Part shown: positions 1 to 9,986 of the stretch, in pieces
Numbering within the stretch: the first letter of the stretch is position 1
Layout: the number at the start of each line of letters is the position of its first letter
NCBI RefSeq assembly: GCF_000980895.1
Contig: NZ_LAZX01000092.1
Coordinates: forward strand, 62,001-126,000
DNA from: Sphingomonas sp. Ag1
Lineage (GTDB): Bacteria; Pseudomonadota; Alphaproteobacteria; Sphingomonadales; Sphingomonadaceae
Direction of reading: 5' to 3'
DNA: 64,000 nt
The notes under the pieces: generated by a model
Told to the model about the DNA's origin: nothing
Database searches by the model: none
Seen by the model: only the letters and a program-made list of their open reading frames with translations
Made by a program: the position numbers and the translations under genes

Positions 1-236
1 TCGGGAATGTCCGGGTTCAGCTCGACGCCCGGCGCGATGCGCCAGAACAGATCGGGCGCGATGGCGAGATAGCCCTGCTCTGCCAGGCGATCGCACTTTT
101 GCCGGATGCCGGGGTTCACGCCGAACACTTCCTGGATGACGATGATGGCGGCCGTCGGCGTGCCGCTGGGATCGGCGCGATATGCCTTGAAGCTGCCCTC
201 ATTGTTCAGCGCGGTGATGTCGATCGTCTGATCCAT
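1..236 (-). CDS. dienelactone hydrolase family protein, N-terminal part
   Basis: The gene runs off the left edge, so only about 78 N-terminal residues are present. The translation starts MDQTIDITALNNEGSFKAY and continues with IIVIQEVFGVNPGIRQKCDR and YLAIAPDLFWR, which match the start of the dienelactone hydrolase (alpha/beta hydrolase) family: the first core strand, the E-V-F-G-x-N loop and the A-P-D-L-F strand. The catalytic Cys, Asp and His would lie outside the window. The ATG is preceded by a good ribosome binding site (AAGGAGAAGG at about 246-255, read on the minus strand). The family hydrolyses small lactones or esters; the substrate cannot be told. The gene diverges from the mnmE operon. 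Confidence 0.85.
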   Translation of the reverse strand, partial: MDQTIDITALNNEGSFKAYRADPSGTPTAAIIVIQEVFGVNPGIRQKCDRLAEQGYLAIAPDLFWRIAPGVELNPDIP

Positions 237-358
237 GAAAATCCTTCTCCTTGTGATGCAGCCCGCTCCCGCAGTTGCGACGGCAGCGGCAGAGCGGGCA
301 TAGATGGTGCACGGGTGACGCTATCGCTCCCCGCAGCACGGCTCAAGCGGAGGCGGCC

Positions 359-595
359 ATGAAGATCAGCATTGAGGTGGATTGTTCTCCAGAGGAAGCG
401 CGCCGCGCCATGGGGCTGCCGGACCTGTCGCCGCTGCACGATCGCTACGTAGCGTTGTTGCAGCAATCGCTGGAGCAGAAGGCCGTGGCGCCGGAGGTGC
501 TGGAGGGATTGATGCGCAGCTGGGCGCCCATGGGTGAGACGGGGGCCAATTTCTGGCGCAGCATGTTCGAGGCGGGCTCCAAGCCCGGCGGCTGA
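359..595 (+). CDS. DUF6489 family small protein
   Basis: A 78-residue protein beginning MKISIEVDCSPEEARRAMGL and ending FWRSMFEAGSKPGG. It resembles a short, soluble, largely helical family of unknown function found in sphingomonads (DUF6489, assigned from memory of its N-terminal pattern I-E-x-D-C-x-P-E-E-A). I see no signal peptide, membrane segment or metal site. The ATG at 359 was chosen over an upstream alternative because the family pattern starts there. The stop codon overlaps the mnmE ATG (TGATG), so it is probably the first gene of the mnmE-parB operon and translationally coupled to it. Confidence 0.75.
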   Translation: MKISIEVDCSPEEARRAMGLPDLSPLHDRYVALLQQSLEQKAVAPEVLEGLMRSWAPMGETGANFWRSMFEAGSKPGG

Positions 596-1860
596 TGGAC
601 ACGATCTTTGCCGTATCGAGCGGCCGCCCGCCGGCCGCCATCGCCGTGCTGCGGGTCAGCGGGCCGAGCGCCATAGCGGCAGCAACGCCGCTTGCGGGCC
701 CCCTGCCCGCCCCTCGGACCGCGGGATTGCGCACGCTGCGCCATGAAGGGTTGGTGCTGGATCAAGCGCTGGTCCTGGTGTTTCCGGGACCACGGACCGC
801 CACTGGGGAGGATCTGGTCGAGCTGCACCTGCATGGCGGGCGAGCGGTCGTTGCAGCGGTAGAGCGCGCGCTCAGTGAGCAACCGGGACTGCGGCCGGCG
901 GAGGCTGGCGAGTTCACGCGGCGGGCGCTGGCCAATGGTCGGATCGACCTGATCCAGGCGCAGGGGATTGCCGATCTTCTCGAAGCGGAAACCGAGCAGC
1001 AGCGGCGGCTGGCGATGGACAGCGCCGATGGTGTGGTCAGCCGATTGGTCGCGCAGTGGATGGCCGAGCTTGCGCGTATCGGCGCGCTGATCGAGGCGAC
1101 GATCGACTTCGACGATGAGGATGATGTCGAGGCGGTCGATACCGTTCGGATTGATGCGGAAACCAGAGCGCTGGCGGATAAGCTGGCGGGGGTTCTCGCC
1201 CGTCCATCGGTCGAGCGATATCGCGATGGTATTCGCATCGTTCTGGTCGGCCCGCCAAATGCGGGCAAATCATCGCTGCTCAACGCGCTGATCGGGCGTG
1301 AGGCGGCGATCGTCTCGCCGATTGCCGGGACGACGCGCGACCGGGTTGAGGCGCAGGTCGTTCGTCGTGGGCGGGCCTATACGCTGATCGATACGGCCGG
1401 GTTGCGGGAGGAGACGGATGATCCGATCGAGCGGATCGGGATCGAGCGCGCACGCGCCGCGCTGGCTTCGGCGGACATCATCCTGGACCTCGCGGGGACT
1501 GAGGACAGCGAACGTGCGATCCGTGTCTTCGCTCAGGCCGACCGCCAGGGCGGCACGCCCACGGGCGCCATACCCACGTCGGTCTATGATCCGGCGACCA
1601 TTGACGGTCTGTGGGGTGAAATCGAGCGCCGCGGGGATGCTGTGTTGGGCGGTGGAGCGGAGGCGACGTTCCACGTGGAACAGCGCCGCGCGATTGACGC
1701 CGCGCACCGCGCGCTTGTCGCTTCACTAAACAGCGACGACTTGCTGTTGCGCGCAGAAGAGGTACGAACGGCAACGCGCGCGCTCGCCGGTCTGCTTGGG
1801 GTCGACGCCACCGAGACCATGCTCGATGCACTGTTCGCGCGCTTCTGTGTTGGGAAGTGA
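595..1860 (+). CDS. mnmE: tRNA uridine-5-carboxymethylaminomethyl modification GTPase MnmE
   Basis: MnmE works with MnmG to install the cm5/cmnm5 group on U34 of certain tRNAs. The 421-residue protein has the N-terminal folate-binding domain, a helical domain and an inserted G domain. The G domain shows G1 GPPNAGKSS (about residue 220), G2 GTTRD and G3 DTAG. The C terminus is FCVGK, the family's C-x-G-K ending with the catalytic Cys. The G4 position, normally N-K-x-D, reads AQADR here, so the Asn-Lys pair is missing. At 421 residues it is shorter than the roughly 450 of E. coli. The ATG overlaps the upstream stop and the TGA overlaps mnmG. A parS palindrome lies inside the coding region. Confidence 0.95.
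   Translation: MDTIFAVSSGRPPAAIAVLRVSGPSAIAAATPLAGPLPAPRTAGLRTLRHEGLVLDQALVLVFPGPRTATGEDLVELHLHGGRAVVAAVERALSEQPGLRPAEAGEFTRRALANGRIDLIQAQGIADLLEAETEQQRRLAMDSADGVVSRLVAQWMAELARIGALIEATIDFDDEDDVEAVDTVRIDAETRALADKLAGVLARPSVERYRDGIRIVLVGPPNAGKSSLLNALIGREAAIVSPIAGTTRDRVEAQVVRRGRAYTLIDTAGLREETDDPIERIGIERARAALASADIILDLAGTEDSERAIRVFAQADRQGGTPTGAIPTSVYDPATIDGLWGEIERRGDAVLGGGAEATFHVEQRRAIDAAHRALVASLNSDDLLLRAEEVRTATRALAGLLGVDATETMLDALFARFCVGK
1667..1682. promoter_or_regulatory. parS-like ParB binding site 1, inside mnmE
   Basis: CGTTCCACGTGGAACA matches the symmetric parS form TGTTCCACGTGGAACA at 15 of 16 positions and contains the full 14-bp palindrome GTTCCACGTGGAAC. It lies in the mnmE reading frame and encodes FHVEQ. 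ParB dimers load on parS and spread to form the partition complex that ParA moves. It is 2.5 kb upstream of parA. Confidence 0.85.
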
Positions 1861-3593
1861 TGTTTCACGTGGAACAATCCATGGATGTTATCGTCATCGG
1901 GGGTGGACACGCCGGGACAGAAGCCGCGGCCGCGGCTGCCCGACGCGGCGCCCGGGTCGCGCTGGTCAGCCATGATCCTGGCAAAATCGGCGCCATGTCG
2001 TGCAACCCGTCGATCGGCGGGTTGGGCAAGGGTCATCTTGTTCGCGAGGTAGACGCCTTTGACGGCCTGATGGGACGAGCGGCCGATGCTGCGGCCATCC
2101 ACCATCGGATGCTCAACCGCAGCAAGGGACTGGCGGTTCAGGGACCGCGAATTCAGGCCGATCGTAAGCTCTACTCCGCCGCCATCCGGACGATGTTGGC
2201 GGACCAGGCCGGCGTAACGATCGTTGGTGGCGACGCGGTCGCGCTTCGCCTGGAGGGTGACCGCGTGACCGGCGTTACGCTTGCCGACGGCACGACCATT
2301 TCAGCCGGCGCGGTCGTCCTGGCGACCGGCACGTTCCTTGGTGGGCGGATCTTTCGTGGCGAGGTGCAGGAAACCGGTGGTCGCGTCGGGGAGGCGGCAG
2401 CACTGCCGCTGGCTACGCAGCTTCGCGAATTGGGGCTGCCGATGGGGCGGCTGAAGACCGGCACCCCTCCCCGCCTTGACGGCCGCACGATCGACTGGGC
2501 GCGGCTCGAACCACAGCCATCGGATGTCGATCCCTGGACGATGTCGCCCATGACGCACGGCCGCCGCCTTCCGCAGCTTGCCTGCGCCATCACCCGTACC
2601 ACCGGTGAAACGCATGCGATCATCGGTGACAATCTGCATCGCTCACCGCTGCAGACCGGTGCGATCGAGGGCCTGGGTCCACGCTATTGCCCGTCGATCG
2701 AGGACAAGATCCGGCGCTTTGGCGATCGCGACGGGCATCAGATCTTCCTTGAGCCCGAGGGACTCGATGATGCCACCGTTTATCCCAACGGCATCTCCAC
2801 CTCGCTCCCGACCGATGTGCAGGACGCGTTCATTCGGAGTGTGCCGGGGCTTGAAGACGTGCGGATCACCATGCACGGCTATGCGGTCGAATATGATCAC
2901 ATCGACCCACGCGCGCTCGACGCCACGTTAGCGCTGCCGCAGCTGAAGGGCCTGTTCATGGCTGGCCAGATCAATGGCACCACCGGCTATGAAGAGGCCG
3001 CCGCACAGGGACTGGTGGCGGGGGCCAATGCGGCCGCTGCTGCGCTTGATCTAACGCCTTTCCAGCCGGATCGGACCGCCAGCTATATCGGCGTCATGAT
3101 CGACGATCTGGTCCTGCAAGGCATCAGCGAACCCTATCGCATGCTGACGGCGCGGGCCGAATATCGTCTTGCACTGCGCGCCGACAATGCCGAGGCGCGG
3201 CTGAGCGGGGAAGCGGAGCGGCTGGGGCTGCTGTCCCCACGGCGGCAGCGTCATGTCGCGACACGCATGGCGCAGCGCGCTCAGCTCCGCAGTGGCGAGG
3301 TAGACGCAGACGGCGCGATCGACGCTGACCTGATCCGCGAGCATGAGGAGGACGTTCGCTACGCCCCCTATCTCGAACGGCAGGCGGCGGAGATTGCGCG
3401 GATGAAGAAGGACGAGAAGATCGTGATCGCCAGCGATGTGGCGCTGGACCGGATTGCCGGCCTGTCGAACGAGATGCGCGAGCGGCTCCGGGCAGCGCGG
3501 CCGCGTACGCTGGGTGAGGCATCGCGCGTGCGCGGGGTCACCCCTGCCGCCCTCACCGCCTTGTGGCTTGATGCGAAGGCGGCGCAGCGATGA
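1860..3593 (+). CDS. mnmG: tRNA uridine-5-carboxymethylaminomethyl modification enzyme MnmG
   Basis: FAD-dependent partner of MnmE in wobble-uridine modification. The N terminus has the Rossmann dinucleotide motif [15 protein letters not shown]. Other family blocks visible are [14 protein letters not shown], the [14 protein letters not shown] block and the [17 protein letters not shown] block, followed by the C-terminal helical domain that contacts MnmE. At 577 residues it is a little shorter than the usual 620-630. Start is uncertain: GTG 1857, ATG 1860 and ATG 1881 are all in frame; 1860 is given because tight overlaps are the rule in this operon, but 1881 gives the most compact N terminus. 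The 3' end overlaps rsmG by four bases. Confidence 0.94.
   Translation: MFHVEQSMDVIVIGGGHAGTEAAAAAARRGARVALVSHDPGKIGAMSCNPSIGGLGKGHLVREVDAFDGLMGRAADAAAIHHRMLNRSKGLAVQGPRIQADRKLYSAAIRTMLADQAGVTIVGGDAVALRLEGDRVTGVTLADGTTISAGAVVLATGTFLGGRIFRGEVQETGGRVGEAAALPLATQLRELGLPMGRLKTGTPPRLDGRTIDWARLEPQPSDVDPWTMSPMTHGRRLPQLACAITRTTGETHAIIGDNLHRSPLQTGAIEGLGPRYCPSIEDKIRRFGDRDGHQIFLEPEGLDDATVYPNGISTSLPTDVQDAFIRSVPGLEDVRITMHGYAVEYDHIDPRALDATLALPQLKGLFMAGQINGTTGYEEAAAQGLVAGANAAAAALDLTPFQPDRTASYIGVMIDDLVLQGISEPYRMLTARAEYRLALRADNAEARLSGEAERLGLLSPRRQRHVATRMAQRAQLRSGEVDADGAIDADLIREHEEDVRYAPYLERQAAEIARMKKDEKIVIASDVALDRIAGLSNEMRERLRAARPRTLGEASRVRGVTPAALTALWLDAKAAQR
1861..1876. promoter_or_regulatory. parS-like ParB binding site 2, at the mnmE/mnmG junction
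   Basis: TGTTTCACGTGGAACA matches the consensus TGTTTCACGTGAAACA at 15 of 16 positions. It begins one base after the mnmE stop codon. If mnmG starts at 1860 the site encodes its residues 2-6 (FHVEQ); if mnmG starts at 1881 the site is a leader element. It may therefore also affect translation initiation or local transcription of mnmG. Confidence 0.85.
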
Positions 3594-4210
3594 ACGAGGA
3601 AGAAGCACGCGCCGCGGTCCGTGCGATCGTTGGTGACGCAGCGATGCCGCGGCTGGAGCGGTTTGCCGATATTGTCCGCGCGGAGAGCGAGCGACAGAAT
3701 CTGGTCGCCCGGCCGACGCTCGACTCCTTGTGGAACCGGCATTTCCTCGATTCCGCGCAGCTGCTTCCCTTGGCCGATAAGCATGACGGGACGTGGATTG
3801 ACGTCGGCACGGGCGCGGGTTTCCCAGGCATGGTCGTCGCGCTGGCGAGTGATCGGCCCGTCGTCATGATCGAACCCCGCCGGATGCGGGCAGACTTCTT
3901 GCGGGGCGTGATCGAGCAAGAGGGTCTCACAGCGCGCGTCACGGTTCAGCAGGCGAAGGTCGAGCGCGTCGCCGAGCCCAAAGCCGCGGTGATTTCTGCG
4001 CGGGCGGTCGCCTCGTTAGCGGAATTGTTGCAATCCACGGCGCATCTGGCGTCGATGAGCACGCTTTACTTGCTACCCAAGGGACAATCGGCCACCACAG
4101 AGGTCAAGGAAGCGCAGCGCCGCTTCGCGGGATTGTTCCACGTGGAACAGAGCATCACCGACCCTGCCTCCGGCATCGTCGTCGTGACAAATGTGAAGGA
4201 ACGGCGATGA
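3590..4210 (+). CDS. rsmG: 16S rRNA (guanine-527 N7) methyltransferase RsmG
   Basis: A SAM-dependent methyltransferase acting on G527 of 16S rRNA (the former GidB). The 206-residue protein has the expected N-terminal helical region with [20 protein letters not shown] (substrate side) and the SAM-binding loop [17 protein letters not shown] at about residues 64-80. These are followed by [13 protein letters not shown] and the later [13 protein letters not shown] strand. Length is normal. It overlaps both mnmG (ATGA) and parA (ATGA), so all five genes are probably translated from one message. The C-terminal part contains the third parS palindrome, read as FHVEQ. Confidence 0.94.
   Translation: MNEEEARAAVRAIVGDAAMPRLERFADIVRAESERQNLVARPTLDSLWNRHFLDSAQLLPLADKHDGTWIDVGTGAGFPGMVVALASDRPVVMIEPRRMRADFLRGVIEQEGLTARVTVQQAKVERVAEPKAAVISARAVASLAELLQSTAHLASMSTLYLLPKGQSATTEVKEAQRRFAGLFHVEQSITDPASGIVVVTNVKERR
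4134..4149. promoter_or_regulatory. parS-like ParB binding site 3, inside rsmG
   Basis: TGTTCCACGTGGAACA is a perfect 16-bp palindrome of the parS type, 58 bp before the parA start codon. It is read in the rsmG frame as LFHVEQ. Being this close to parA it could both nucleate the segregation complex and let ParB influence parAB transcription. Confidence 0.88.
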
Positions 4211-4989
4211 TCCGCATCGCAGTGGCCAACCAGAAGGGCGGGGTTGGCAAGACAACGTCGGCGATCAATCTGGCGACCGCGCTGGCCGCGACGGGCAAGC
4301 GCGTCCTGCTGATCGACCTTGATCCGCAGGGTAACGCCTCGACGGGGCTGGGGATCACTCAGGCGCAGCGCGCTGCATCGAGCTATCATGTGCTGGTGGA
4401 TCAGGCGCCGGTGGAAAGCGCCGTCGTCGCAACGGGCGTTCCGCGGCTCGACGTGCTGCCGGCGACGGTTGACCTGTCCGGCGCAGAGATCGAACTGGTC
4501 GAGCTGGAAAACCGGACTCATCGCCTGCACCGCGCGCTCGACGCAACGCCGCCGCGCTGGGACATTGCGTTGATCGACTGCCCCCCCTCCCTCGGGCTGC
4601 TGACGATCAATGCGATGGTGGCGGCGGATTCGCTGCTGGTGCCGTTGCAGTGCGAGTTCTTCGCGCTGGAGGGTCTCAGCCAGCTGTTGACGACCGTCGA
4701 GAGGATCCGTGCCAGGTTCAATCCGGCACTGGCGATCATCGGCGTCGCGCTGACGATGTATGATCGGCGTAATCGGCTGACCGAGCAGGTATCGGCGGAC
4801 GTGCGCGCCGTGCTGGGCAAGGTGGTGTTCGAGACGGTGATCCCGCGCAACGTACGACTGTCCGAAGCGCCCAGCCACGGCCTGCCCGCGCTGATCTACG
4901 ATCACCGGTGCAGCGGATCGCAAGCCTATATTGCCCTGGCGCGGGAGTTGATTGCCCGGTTGCCGCATGCCAGCGAGGTGGCCGCATGA
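4207..4989 (+). CDS. parA: chromosome partitioning ATPase ParA
   Basis: ParA-type (deviant Walker A) ATPase that forms a dynamic nucleoid gradient and pulls ParB-parS complexes apart. The 260-residue protein begins [20 protein letters not shown], where KGGVGKT carries the signature lysine. It continues with LLIDLDPQGNASTGLGI (Walker A' Asp) and DIALIDCPPSLGLLT (Walker B). There is no N-terminal HTH, as in chromosomal rather than many plasmid ParAs. It overlaps rsmG and parB by four bases each and sits about 20 kb from the predicted origin, as expected for the chromosomal system. Confidence 0.96.
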   Translation: MIRIAVANQKGGVGKTTSAINLATALAATGKRVLLIDLDPQGNASTGLGITQAQRAASSYHVLVDQAPVESAVVATGVPRLDVLPATVDLSGAEIELVELENRTHRLHRALDATPPRWDIALIDCPPSLGLLTINAMVAADSLLVPLQCEFFALEGLSQLLTTVERIRARFNPALAIIGVALTMYDRRNRLTEQVSADVRAVLGKVVFETVIPRNVRLSEAPSHGLPALIYDHRCSGSQAYIALARELIARLPHASEVAA

Positions 4990-5891
4990 CCGATACCAAG
5001 CGCGCCCGCGGCGGGCTGGGCCGGGGTCTGGGGGCCCTGCTCGGCGATATCGCCCGTGATGATTCCCCGACCGCGACCGAGGGCGGGCCGCCCGCGGGCG
5101 TGCGAATGATCCCCGTCAGCGCGATCGCCCCCCACCCGGAGCAGCCGCGGCGACATTTCGACGAGGATGCGCTCAACGAACTGGCCGCGTCGATCGCGGA
5201 ACGCGGCATCATCCAGCCGATCGTGGTGCGGCCACATGGCCATACCTATCAGATTGTCGCGGGTGAGCGGCGCTGGCGCGCGGCGCAGCGTGCACGGCTG
5301 CACGAAGTGCCGGTGGTCGTCCGCGACTATACCGACAGTGAAACGCTGCAGATCGCGCTGGTGGAGAATATCCAGCGGCAGAACCTGAATGCCATCGAAG
5401 AGGCAGAGGCGTACAGCCGGCTGGTCGACGAATTCGGCCATACACAGGAAGTGCTGGCGCAGACGGTGCACAAGTCGCGCAGCCATGTCGCGAACCTGCT
5501 GCGGCTGCTGGACCTGCCAAAGACCGTCCAGGCGCGCGTGGTCGATCGTACGCTGAGCATGGGCCACGCCCGTGCGCTGATCGGCGCGCCTGACCCCGAG
5601 GCGCTGGCCGATCAGGTGGTGAACAAGGGGCTGTCGGTACGCCAGACCGAGAAACTGGCGCAATCGGCCAAGCCAGCGACGACGCGCAAGCCCGGCAACC
5701 GGGCGAGTGCTGGTGGCTCCTCGGCGAGCGGTGATGCCGATGTGGCCGCGCTGGAGCGGCAATTGGGCGACCTGCTCGGTGTGCGCGTGCGGATCACCTA
5801 CAGTCCCAATGGCGGGTCGCTGACGATCGATTATTCGACGCTCGATCAACTCGACATGATTTGCCAGCGGTTGAGCGGGGAGCCGATCTGA
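4986..5891 (+). CDS. parB: chromosome partitioning protein ParB (CTPase clamp)
   Basis: ParB binds parS, hydrolyses CTP and slides as a clamp to spread along DNA. The 301-residue protein starts MTDTKRARGGLGRGLGALLG, the basic Arg-rich ParA-stimulating tail. It then shows PHPEQPRRHFDE, the CTP-binding GERRWRAA motif (about residue 95), the LVENIQRQNLNAIEEA block, a helix-turn-helix around SHVANLLRLLDLP and a C-terminal dimerisation domain. The ATG at 4986 overlaps the parA stop; a longer reading frame upstream lies within parA and is not used. It ends 49 bp from the convergent holA. Confidence 0.96.
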   Translation: MTDTKRARGGLGRGLGALLGDIARDDSPTATEGGPPAGVRMIPVSAIAPHPEQPRRHFDEDALNELAASIAERGIIQPIVVRPHGHTYQIVAGERRWRAAQRARLHEVPVVVRDYTDSETLQIALVENIQRQNLNAIEEAEAYSRLVDEFGHTQEVLAQTVHKSRSHVANLLRLLDLPKTVQARVVDRTLSMGHARALIGAPDPEALADQVVNKGLSVRQTEKLAQSAKPATTRKPGNRASAGGSSASGDADVAALERQLGDLLGVRVRITYSPNGGSLTIDYSTLDQLDMICQRLSGEPI

Positions 5892-5940
5892 TCCGGTTGG
5901 GTAGGCGCCAGCGACGGACTGGCACTGCCCTGCCCCGTGA

Positions 5941-6957
5941 CTAGCCCCGAAGGCGCTGTGCGAGCGTAAGCATCGCCTGGCTGGCGACCACGTCGCCCGC
6001 ACTGCCGCCGCCCGCCATCACGGCACGCTCGGCCTCGCGTACCAGCACCATCGCCCGCGCGAGCGCCGCAGGCGACCATTGGCGCAACGCCGCGCTGGTG
6101 GCCGCCTCTTCCTTGAAGAACACGCGGTGCCGCTTCATCACGCTATCGACGTCATCGCCTCCCGCAACCTCGGCCTTCATTTCGGCGAGTGCAGCCAGCC
6201 GACGGGCAAGCGCACGAAGCCAGGGGATTGACGATATCCCGGCCTCGTCAAGCTGACGGAGCGCCTCTCCAAGCTCCGCCGGTCGCCCGGCGACGAGCGC
6301 CGCGACCACGTCGCCCATGTCGGCATCGCCGAGGTCAGCACCCACGGCATCGAGCGCGTCCTGCTCGCAGGCGGCGGGACGATCGGGAGCGGCGTCGAGG
6401 TACAGGGCGAGTTTCTCGATCTCGCGCGCGATCACCGCCCGGTCACCTCCCCCCGCGGCTGCGAGGCGGCGCGCGACGCCCGCGCCGAGCCGTAACCCGA
6501 CCTCACGCGCGAGGTCATTGGCGATCGACTCCATCTGATCGGCGCCGGGGACGTAGCAGGCGAGTGCCAGAGCAGCGGGTGAGTCGAGCGCGAGCTTGCT
6601 GAGCTTCGAACTGGCCTTCAGCGCGGGGGCGATCATCACCACGGGGTTGGCGACGCGATCGGCTTCCAGCAGCGCGGTAGCGGCCGCCAGGCTCTCCTCG
6701 CCAGCGGCGCTGATCCGAATATGACGCGGCGTGCCGAACAGCGACAGCGAGGCGGCTTCGTCGACCAGTCGCGCCGGGTCGCTGCGCAGCGTGGCGCCGT
6801 CGAGGTCGATCCGCTCGGCATCCGGGCCGAGCGCGCGGGGAAGCCGGTTGGCGAGCGCGATCGCCCCCGCCTCGTCCGGGCCGAACAGGAGATAGAGCCG
6901 GATGTCGGCAGGCGGGCGATCCAGGGCCGCCTTGAGGCGGGCTTCGGTCGCCTTCAT
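5941..6957 (-). CDS. holA: DNA polymerase III delta subunit
   Basis: The delta subunit opens the beta sliding clamp within the clamp loader. The 338-residue protein starts [16 protein letters not shown] and LYLLFGPDEAGAIALANRL, the degenerate AAA+ domain typical of delta (no Walker A), followed by VMIAPALKASSKLSKLA and the helical lid and collar with LALYLDAAPDRPA. Length is normal. Last gene of DUF3576-leuS-lptE-holA on the minus strand, overlapping lptE by four bases. Convergent with parB, with only a short 5-bp hairpin in the 49-bp gap, so termination there is not obvious. Confidence 0.9.
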   Translation of the reverse strand: MKATEARLKAALDRPPADIRLYLLFGPDEAGAIALANRLPRALGPDAERIDLDGATLRSDPARLVDEAASLSLFGTPRHIRISAAGEESLAAATALLEADRVANPVVMIAPALKASSKLSKLALDSPAALALACYVPGADQMESIANDLAREVGLRLGAGVARRLAAAGGGDRAVIAREIEKLALYLDAAPDRPAACEQDALDAVGADLGDADMGDVVAALVAGRPAELGEALRQLDEAGISSIPWLRALARRLAALAEMKAEVAGGDDVDSVMKRHRVFFKEEAATSAALRQWSPAALARAMVLVREAERAVMAGGGSAGDVVASQAMLTLAQRLRG

Positions 6958-7457
6958 TGCTTGGCGGCGTTCTGCCCCACGGACACCGAAATCCGCGTGA
7001 TGATCTGATCCGCGACCACATCGGCCAAGCGTTCAAGCGCCGTGGCCTCCGCGGCAATCGTGGCATAGTCCGAACCGACGACGTCAATGCCTGCGTCTGA
7101 GCCGGCCGTCGCATCGAGCACCACGCCGTCGTTGCCGACCTCCACCAGCTGGTAGCGCGCACGCAGCGTGCGCCGCTCCCGCGCGACCGAATCGTCGCGG
7201 CGGATGGCGAGGCCGGTGATCTGGTCGTCGAGCGCGATCTGCAGCCGGTAGCGCGGGCTGGCTGATGCCGGCACGACGCTCATCCGTTCACGCAGCGCAT
7301 TGGCCAGCAGCCAGCCGGCGCGCCCCTCCATCGGCACGATCTCGATCTCGCCCAGGACCTGTGCGGCCGGGCTGGCGCTGCCGCCGGAGTAGAGCGGCTT
7401 GAGGCCGCATCCGCCCAGCATCATGAGCGCCGCAGCGAGGGGCAGCAGCCGCTTCAT
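6954..7457 (-). CDS. lptE: LPS assembly lipoprotein LptE
   Basis: LptE plugs the LptD barrel and helps insert lipopolysaccharide in the outer membrane. The 167-residue protein has a lipoprotein signal peptide, [18 protein letters not shown], with lipobox LGGC and acylated Cys at residue 17. Then follow the LKPLYSGG stretch common to alphaproteobacterial LptE and a mixed alpha/beta body ([22 protein letters not shown]). It lies between leuS and holA with four-base overlaps on both sides, the usual genomic position of lptE, which supports the call despite weak sequence conservation in this family. Confidence 0.88.
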   Translation of the reverse strand: MKRLLPLAAALMMLGGCGLKPLYSGGSASPAAQVLGEIEIVPMEGRAGWLLANALRERMSVVPASASPRYRLQIALDDQITGLAIRRDDSVARERRTLRARYQLVEVGNDGVVLDATAGSDAGIDVVGSDYATIAAEATALERLADVVADQIITRISVSVGQNAAKQ

Positions 7458-9976
7458 GCGACGATGTTCACCAGGCGATCGGGCACCACGATCACCTTGC
7501 GCGGCGGCTTGCCCTCGAGCAAGCGGGCCACCTTTTCGGAGGCGAGCGCCTGAGCCTCAGCCTCCTCGCGGGCCATGCCCTTGGGGAGCAGGATCGTATC
7601 GCGCAGCTTGCCGTTGACCTGAACCGCCACGGTCACCTCGTCATCCACCAGCAGCGCGGGATCGACCACCGGCCAAGCGACGTCGGCGATCAGCCCCTCG
7701 CCGCCCTGCGCCGCCCACGCCTCTTCGGCCAAATGCGGCACCATCGGCGAAACGATGCGCAGCAGCGTTGCAACCGCGGCAGTGCGATCCTGCGACGGCT
7801 GCGCCTTCTCGATTGCGTTGGCGAGGGTGTAGATGAGCGCCACGGCCTTGTTGAACTGAAGGCCCTCGATGGCGTCCGCAACGCCCTTTACCGTGCGATG
7901 CGCGGTTTTGCGCAGGCCGATGTCCTCGCCACCCTCAGCAGCGCTCCCAGTGCCCTCAGAGGCCACCAGACGCCACAGCCGCTGGACGAAGCGCCACGCG
8001 CCCTCGATGCCGTTCTCGCTCCACTCCAGGTCGCGCTCCGGCGGCGAATCCGACAGCATGAACCAGCGTACCGCGTCTGCGCCATATTGGTCGACGATCG
8101 GTTCGGGATCGACGGTGTTCTTCTTCGACTTGGACATCTTCTCGACGCGGCCGACCGTGACCGGCTGCCCCGTCGATACTTCGATCCCGTCCTCGATCTC
8201 GCCCGGCGACAGCCAGCGACCGTCGGAAGACTTGTAGGTCTCGTGCGTCACCATGCCCTGGGTGAACAGGCCGGCGAATGGCTCAGCGAGATCAATCATT
8301 CCGACATGCTGCAAGGCGCGCGTCCAGAAACGCGCATAGAGCAGGTGGAGGATCGCATGTTCCACGCCGCCGATATACTGGCCGACCGGCAGCCACTGCT
8401 CGGCTACCGCCTTGTCGAACGGCTTGTCGTCCGGCTGGCTGGCGAAGCGGATGAAATACCAGGACGAATCCGCGAACGTGTCGAGCGTGTCGGTCTCGCG
8501 CACAGCATCCTTGCCGCACGAGGGGCAGGCCACATGCTTCCACGTGGGATGGCGATCAAGTGGGTTGCCGGGAATCGCGAAGCTGACATCCTCGGGCAGC
8601 TTCACCGGCAGCTGATCGAGCGGCACCGGCACGGCGCCGCAGTCGGCGCAATGGATGATCGGGATCGGCGTGCCCCAGTAACGCTGGCGGCTGATGCCCC
8701 AGTCGCGCAGGCGGTAGACCGTGGTCCCCTCGCCCCAGCCGCCAGCCTCGGCGCGGACGATCACCTCACGCTTCGCATCCTCGATGTCCATGCCGTCGAG
8801 GAAGTGCGAATTCACCAGCGTACCCGGGCCGGTATAGGCCTCCGCCTCGTGGAACTCGGGCGAGTCCTTCGTTCCTTCGGAGACGACGCGGCGGATCGGC
8901 AGCTTGTACTTGGTAGCGAATTCGAAATCGCGCTGGTCGTGCGCGGGAACGCCGAACACCGCGCCGACGCCGTAATCCATCAGCACGAAGTTCGCGATGT
9001 AGACCGGCAGCTGAATCGTCGGATCGAAAGGATGCGCGGCCTTGTAGCCGGTGTCGAAGCCCTTCTTCTCCTGCGTTTCCAGCTCCGCCGCGGTGGTGCC
9101 GCCGCGGCGACATTCCTCGATGAACGCCTGCGCGGCCGGATCGCCAGCGGCGACGGACTGTGCCAGCGGATGATCCGCCGCCACCGCGACGAAGCTGGCG
9201 CCGAAGATCGTGTCCGGGCGGGTGGTATAGACCTCCACGACGCCCTCGCCTGTGCCGGCCGCATCGGTCAGCGCGAAGCGGAAGGTGAGCCCCTGGCTCT
9301 TGCCGATCCAGTTTTCCTGCATCAGCCGGACCTTTTCCGGCCAGTCCTTCAGGTCAGCGAGACCGGAGAGCAGATCCTCGGCAAAGGCCGTGATCTTCAG
9401 GAACCACTGGTTGAGCTTGCGCTTTTCGACCAGCGCGCCCGAGCGCCAGCCGCGCCCGTCGATCACCTGCTCATTGGCGAGCACGGTCATGTCGACCGGA
9501 TCCCAGTTCACCGCGCTTTCACGGCGATAGACCAGCCCCGCCTCAAGGAAGCGGAGGAAGATCGCCTGTTCGTGGCCGTAATATTCGGGATCGCAGGTGG
9601 CGAATTCGCGCGTCCAGTCGAGCGCGAAGCCGAGCCGCTTCAGCTGCGCCTTCATCGTGGCGATATTGTCACGGGTCCAGCCGCCCGGATGCACGCCCTT
9701 TTCCATGGCGGCATTTTCCGCCGGCATGCCGAAGGCGTCCCACCCCATCGGGTGGAGCACTTCCATGCCGTTCATGCGGCGGAAGCGGGCGAGAACGTCG
9801 CCCATCGTGTAATTGCGCACATGGCCCATGTGGATGCGCCCCGACGGATAGGGGAACATCTCAAGAACATAGCTTTTGGGCTTGGGGGAGGAATCGTCGG
9901 CGGCAAAAGTGCGACGCTCATCCCACACCCGCTGCCAGCGGGCGTCGGCGGAAAGCGCGTTGAAACGCTGGCTCAT
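7454..9976 (-). CDS. leuS: leucyl-tRNA synthetase
   Basis: Charges tRNA-Leu. The 840-residue protein is a bacterial-type class I synthetase. The HIGH-equivalent HMGH lies at residues 49-52 within [16 protein letters not shown], the CP1 editing domain ([15 protein letters not shown] at about residue 250) clears mischarged amino acids, and KMSKS lies at about 612 ([14 protein letters not shown]). A C-terminal domain follows with VQVNGKLRD. Length and motif spacing are normal. Begins [15 protein letters not shown], 10 bp after the DUF3576 stop, and overlaps lptE by four bases. Confidence 0.98.
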   Translation of the reverse strand: MSQRFNALSADARWQRVWDERRTFAADDSSPKPKSYVLEMFPYPSGRIHMGHVRNYTMGDVLARFRRMNGMEVLHPMGWDAFGMPAENAAMEKGVHPGGWTRDNIATMKAQLKRLGFALDWTREFATCDPEYYGHEQAIFLRFLEAGLVYRRESAVNWDPVDMTVLANEQVIDGRGWRSGALVEKRKLNQWFLKITAFAEDLLSGLADLKDWPEKVRLMQENWIGKSQGLTFRFALTDAAGTGEGVVEVYTTRPDTIFGASFVAVAADHPLAQSVAAGDPAAQAFIEECRRGGTTAAELETQEKKGFDTGYKAAHPFDPTIQLPVYIANFVLMDYGVGAVFGVPAHDQRDFEFATKYKLPIRRVVSEGTKDSPEFHEAEAYTGPGTLVNSHFLDGMDIEDAKREVIVRAEAGGWGEGTTVYRLRDWGISRQRYWGTPIPIIHCADCGAVPVPLDQLPVKLPEDVSFAIPGNPLDRHPTWKHVACPSCGKDAVRETDTLDTFADSSWYFIRFASQPDDKPFDKAVAEQWLPVGQYIGGVEHAILHLLYARFWTRALQHVGMIDLAEPFAGLFTQGMVTHETYKSSDGRWLSPGEIEDGIEVSTGQPVTVGRVEKMSKSKKNTVDPEPIVDQYGADAVRWFMLSDSPPERDLEWSENGIEGAWRFVQRLWRLVASEGTGSAAEGGEDIGLRKTAHRTVKGVADAIEGLQFNKAVALIYTLANAIEKAQPSQDRTAAVATLLRIVSPMVPHLAEEAWAAQGGEGLIADVAWPVVDPALLVDDEVTVAVQVNGKLRDTILLPKGMAREEAEAQALASEKVARLLEGKPPRKVIVVPDRLVNIVA

Positions 9977-9986
9977 GATGGCTGGA

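Noticed and set aside
5905..5925. Bidirectional terminator between convergent parB and holA
   Set aside because: Only a 5-bp stem (GCCAG/CTGGC) with no T run is present, too weak to call.
8536..8551. A fourth parS-like site inside leuS
   Set aside because: Only the CCACGTGG core and a few flanking bases match (11 of 16); the outer arms are not palindromic, so strong ParB binding is unlikely.
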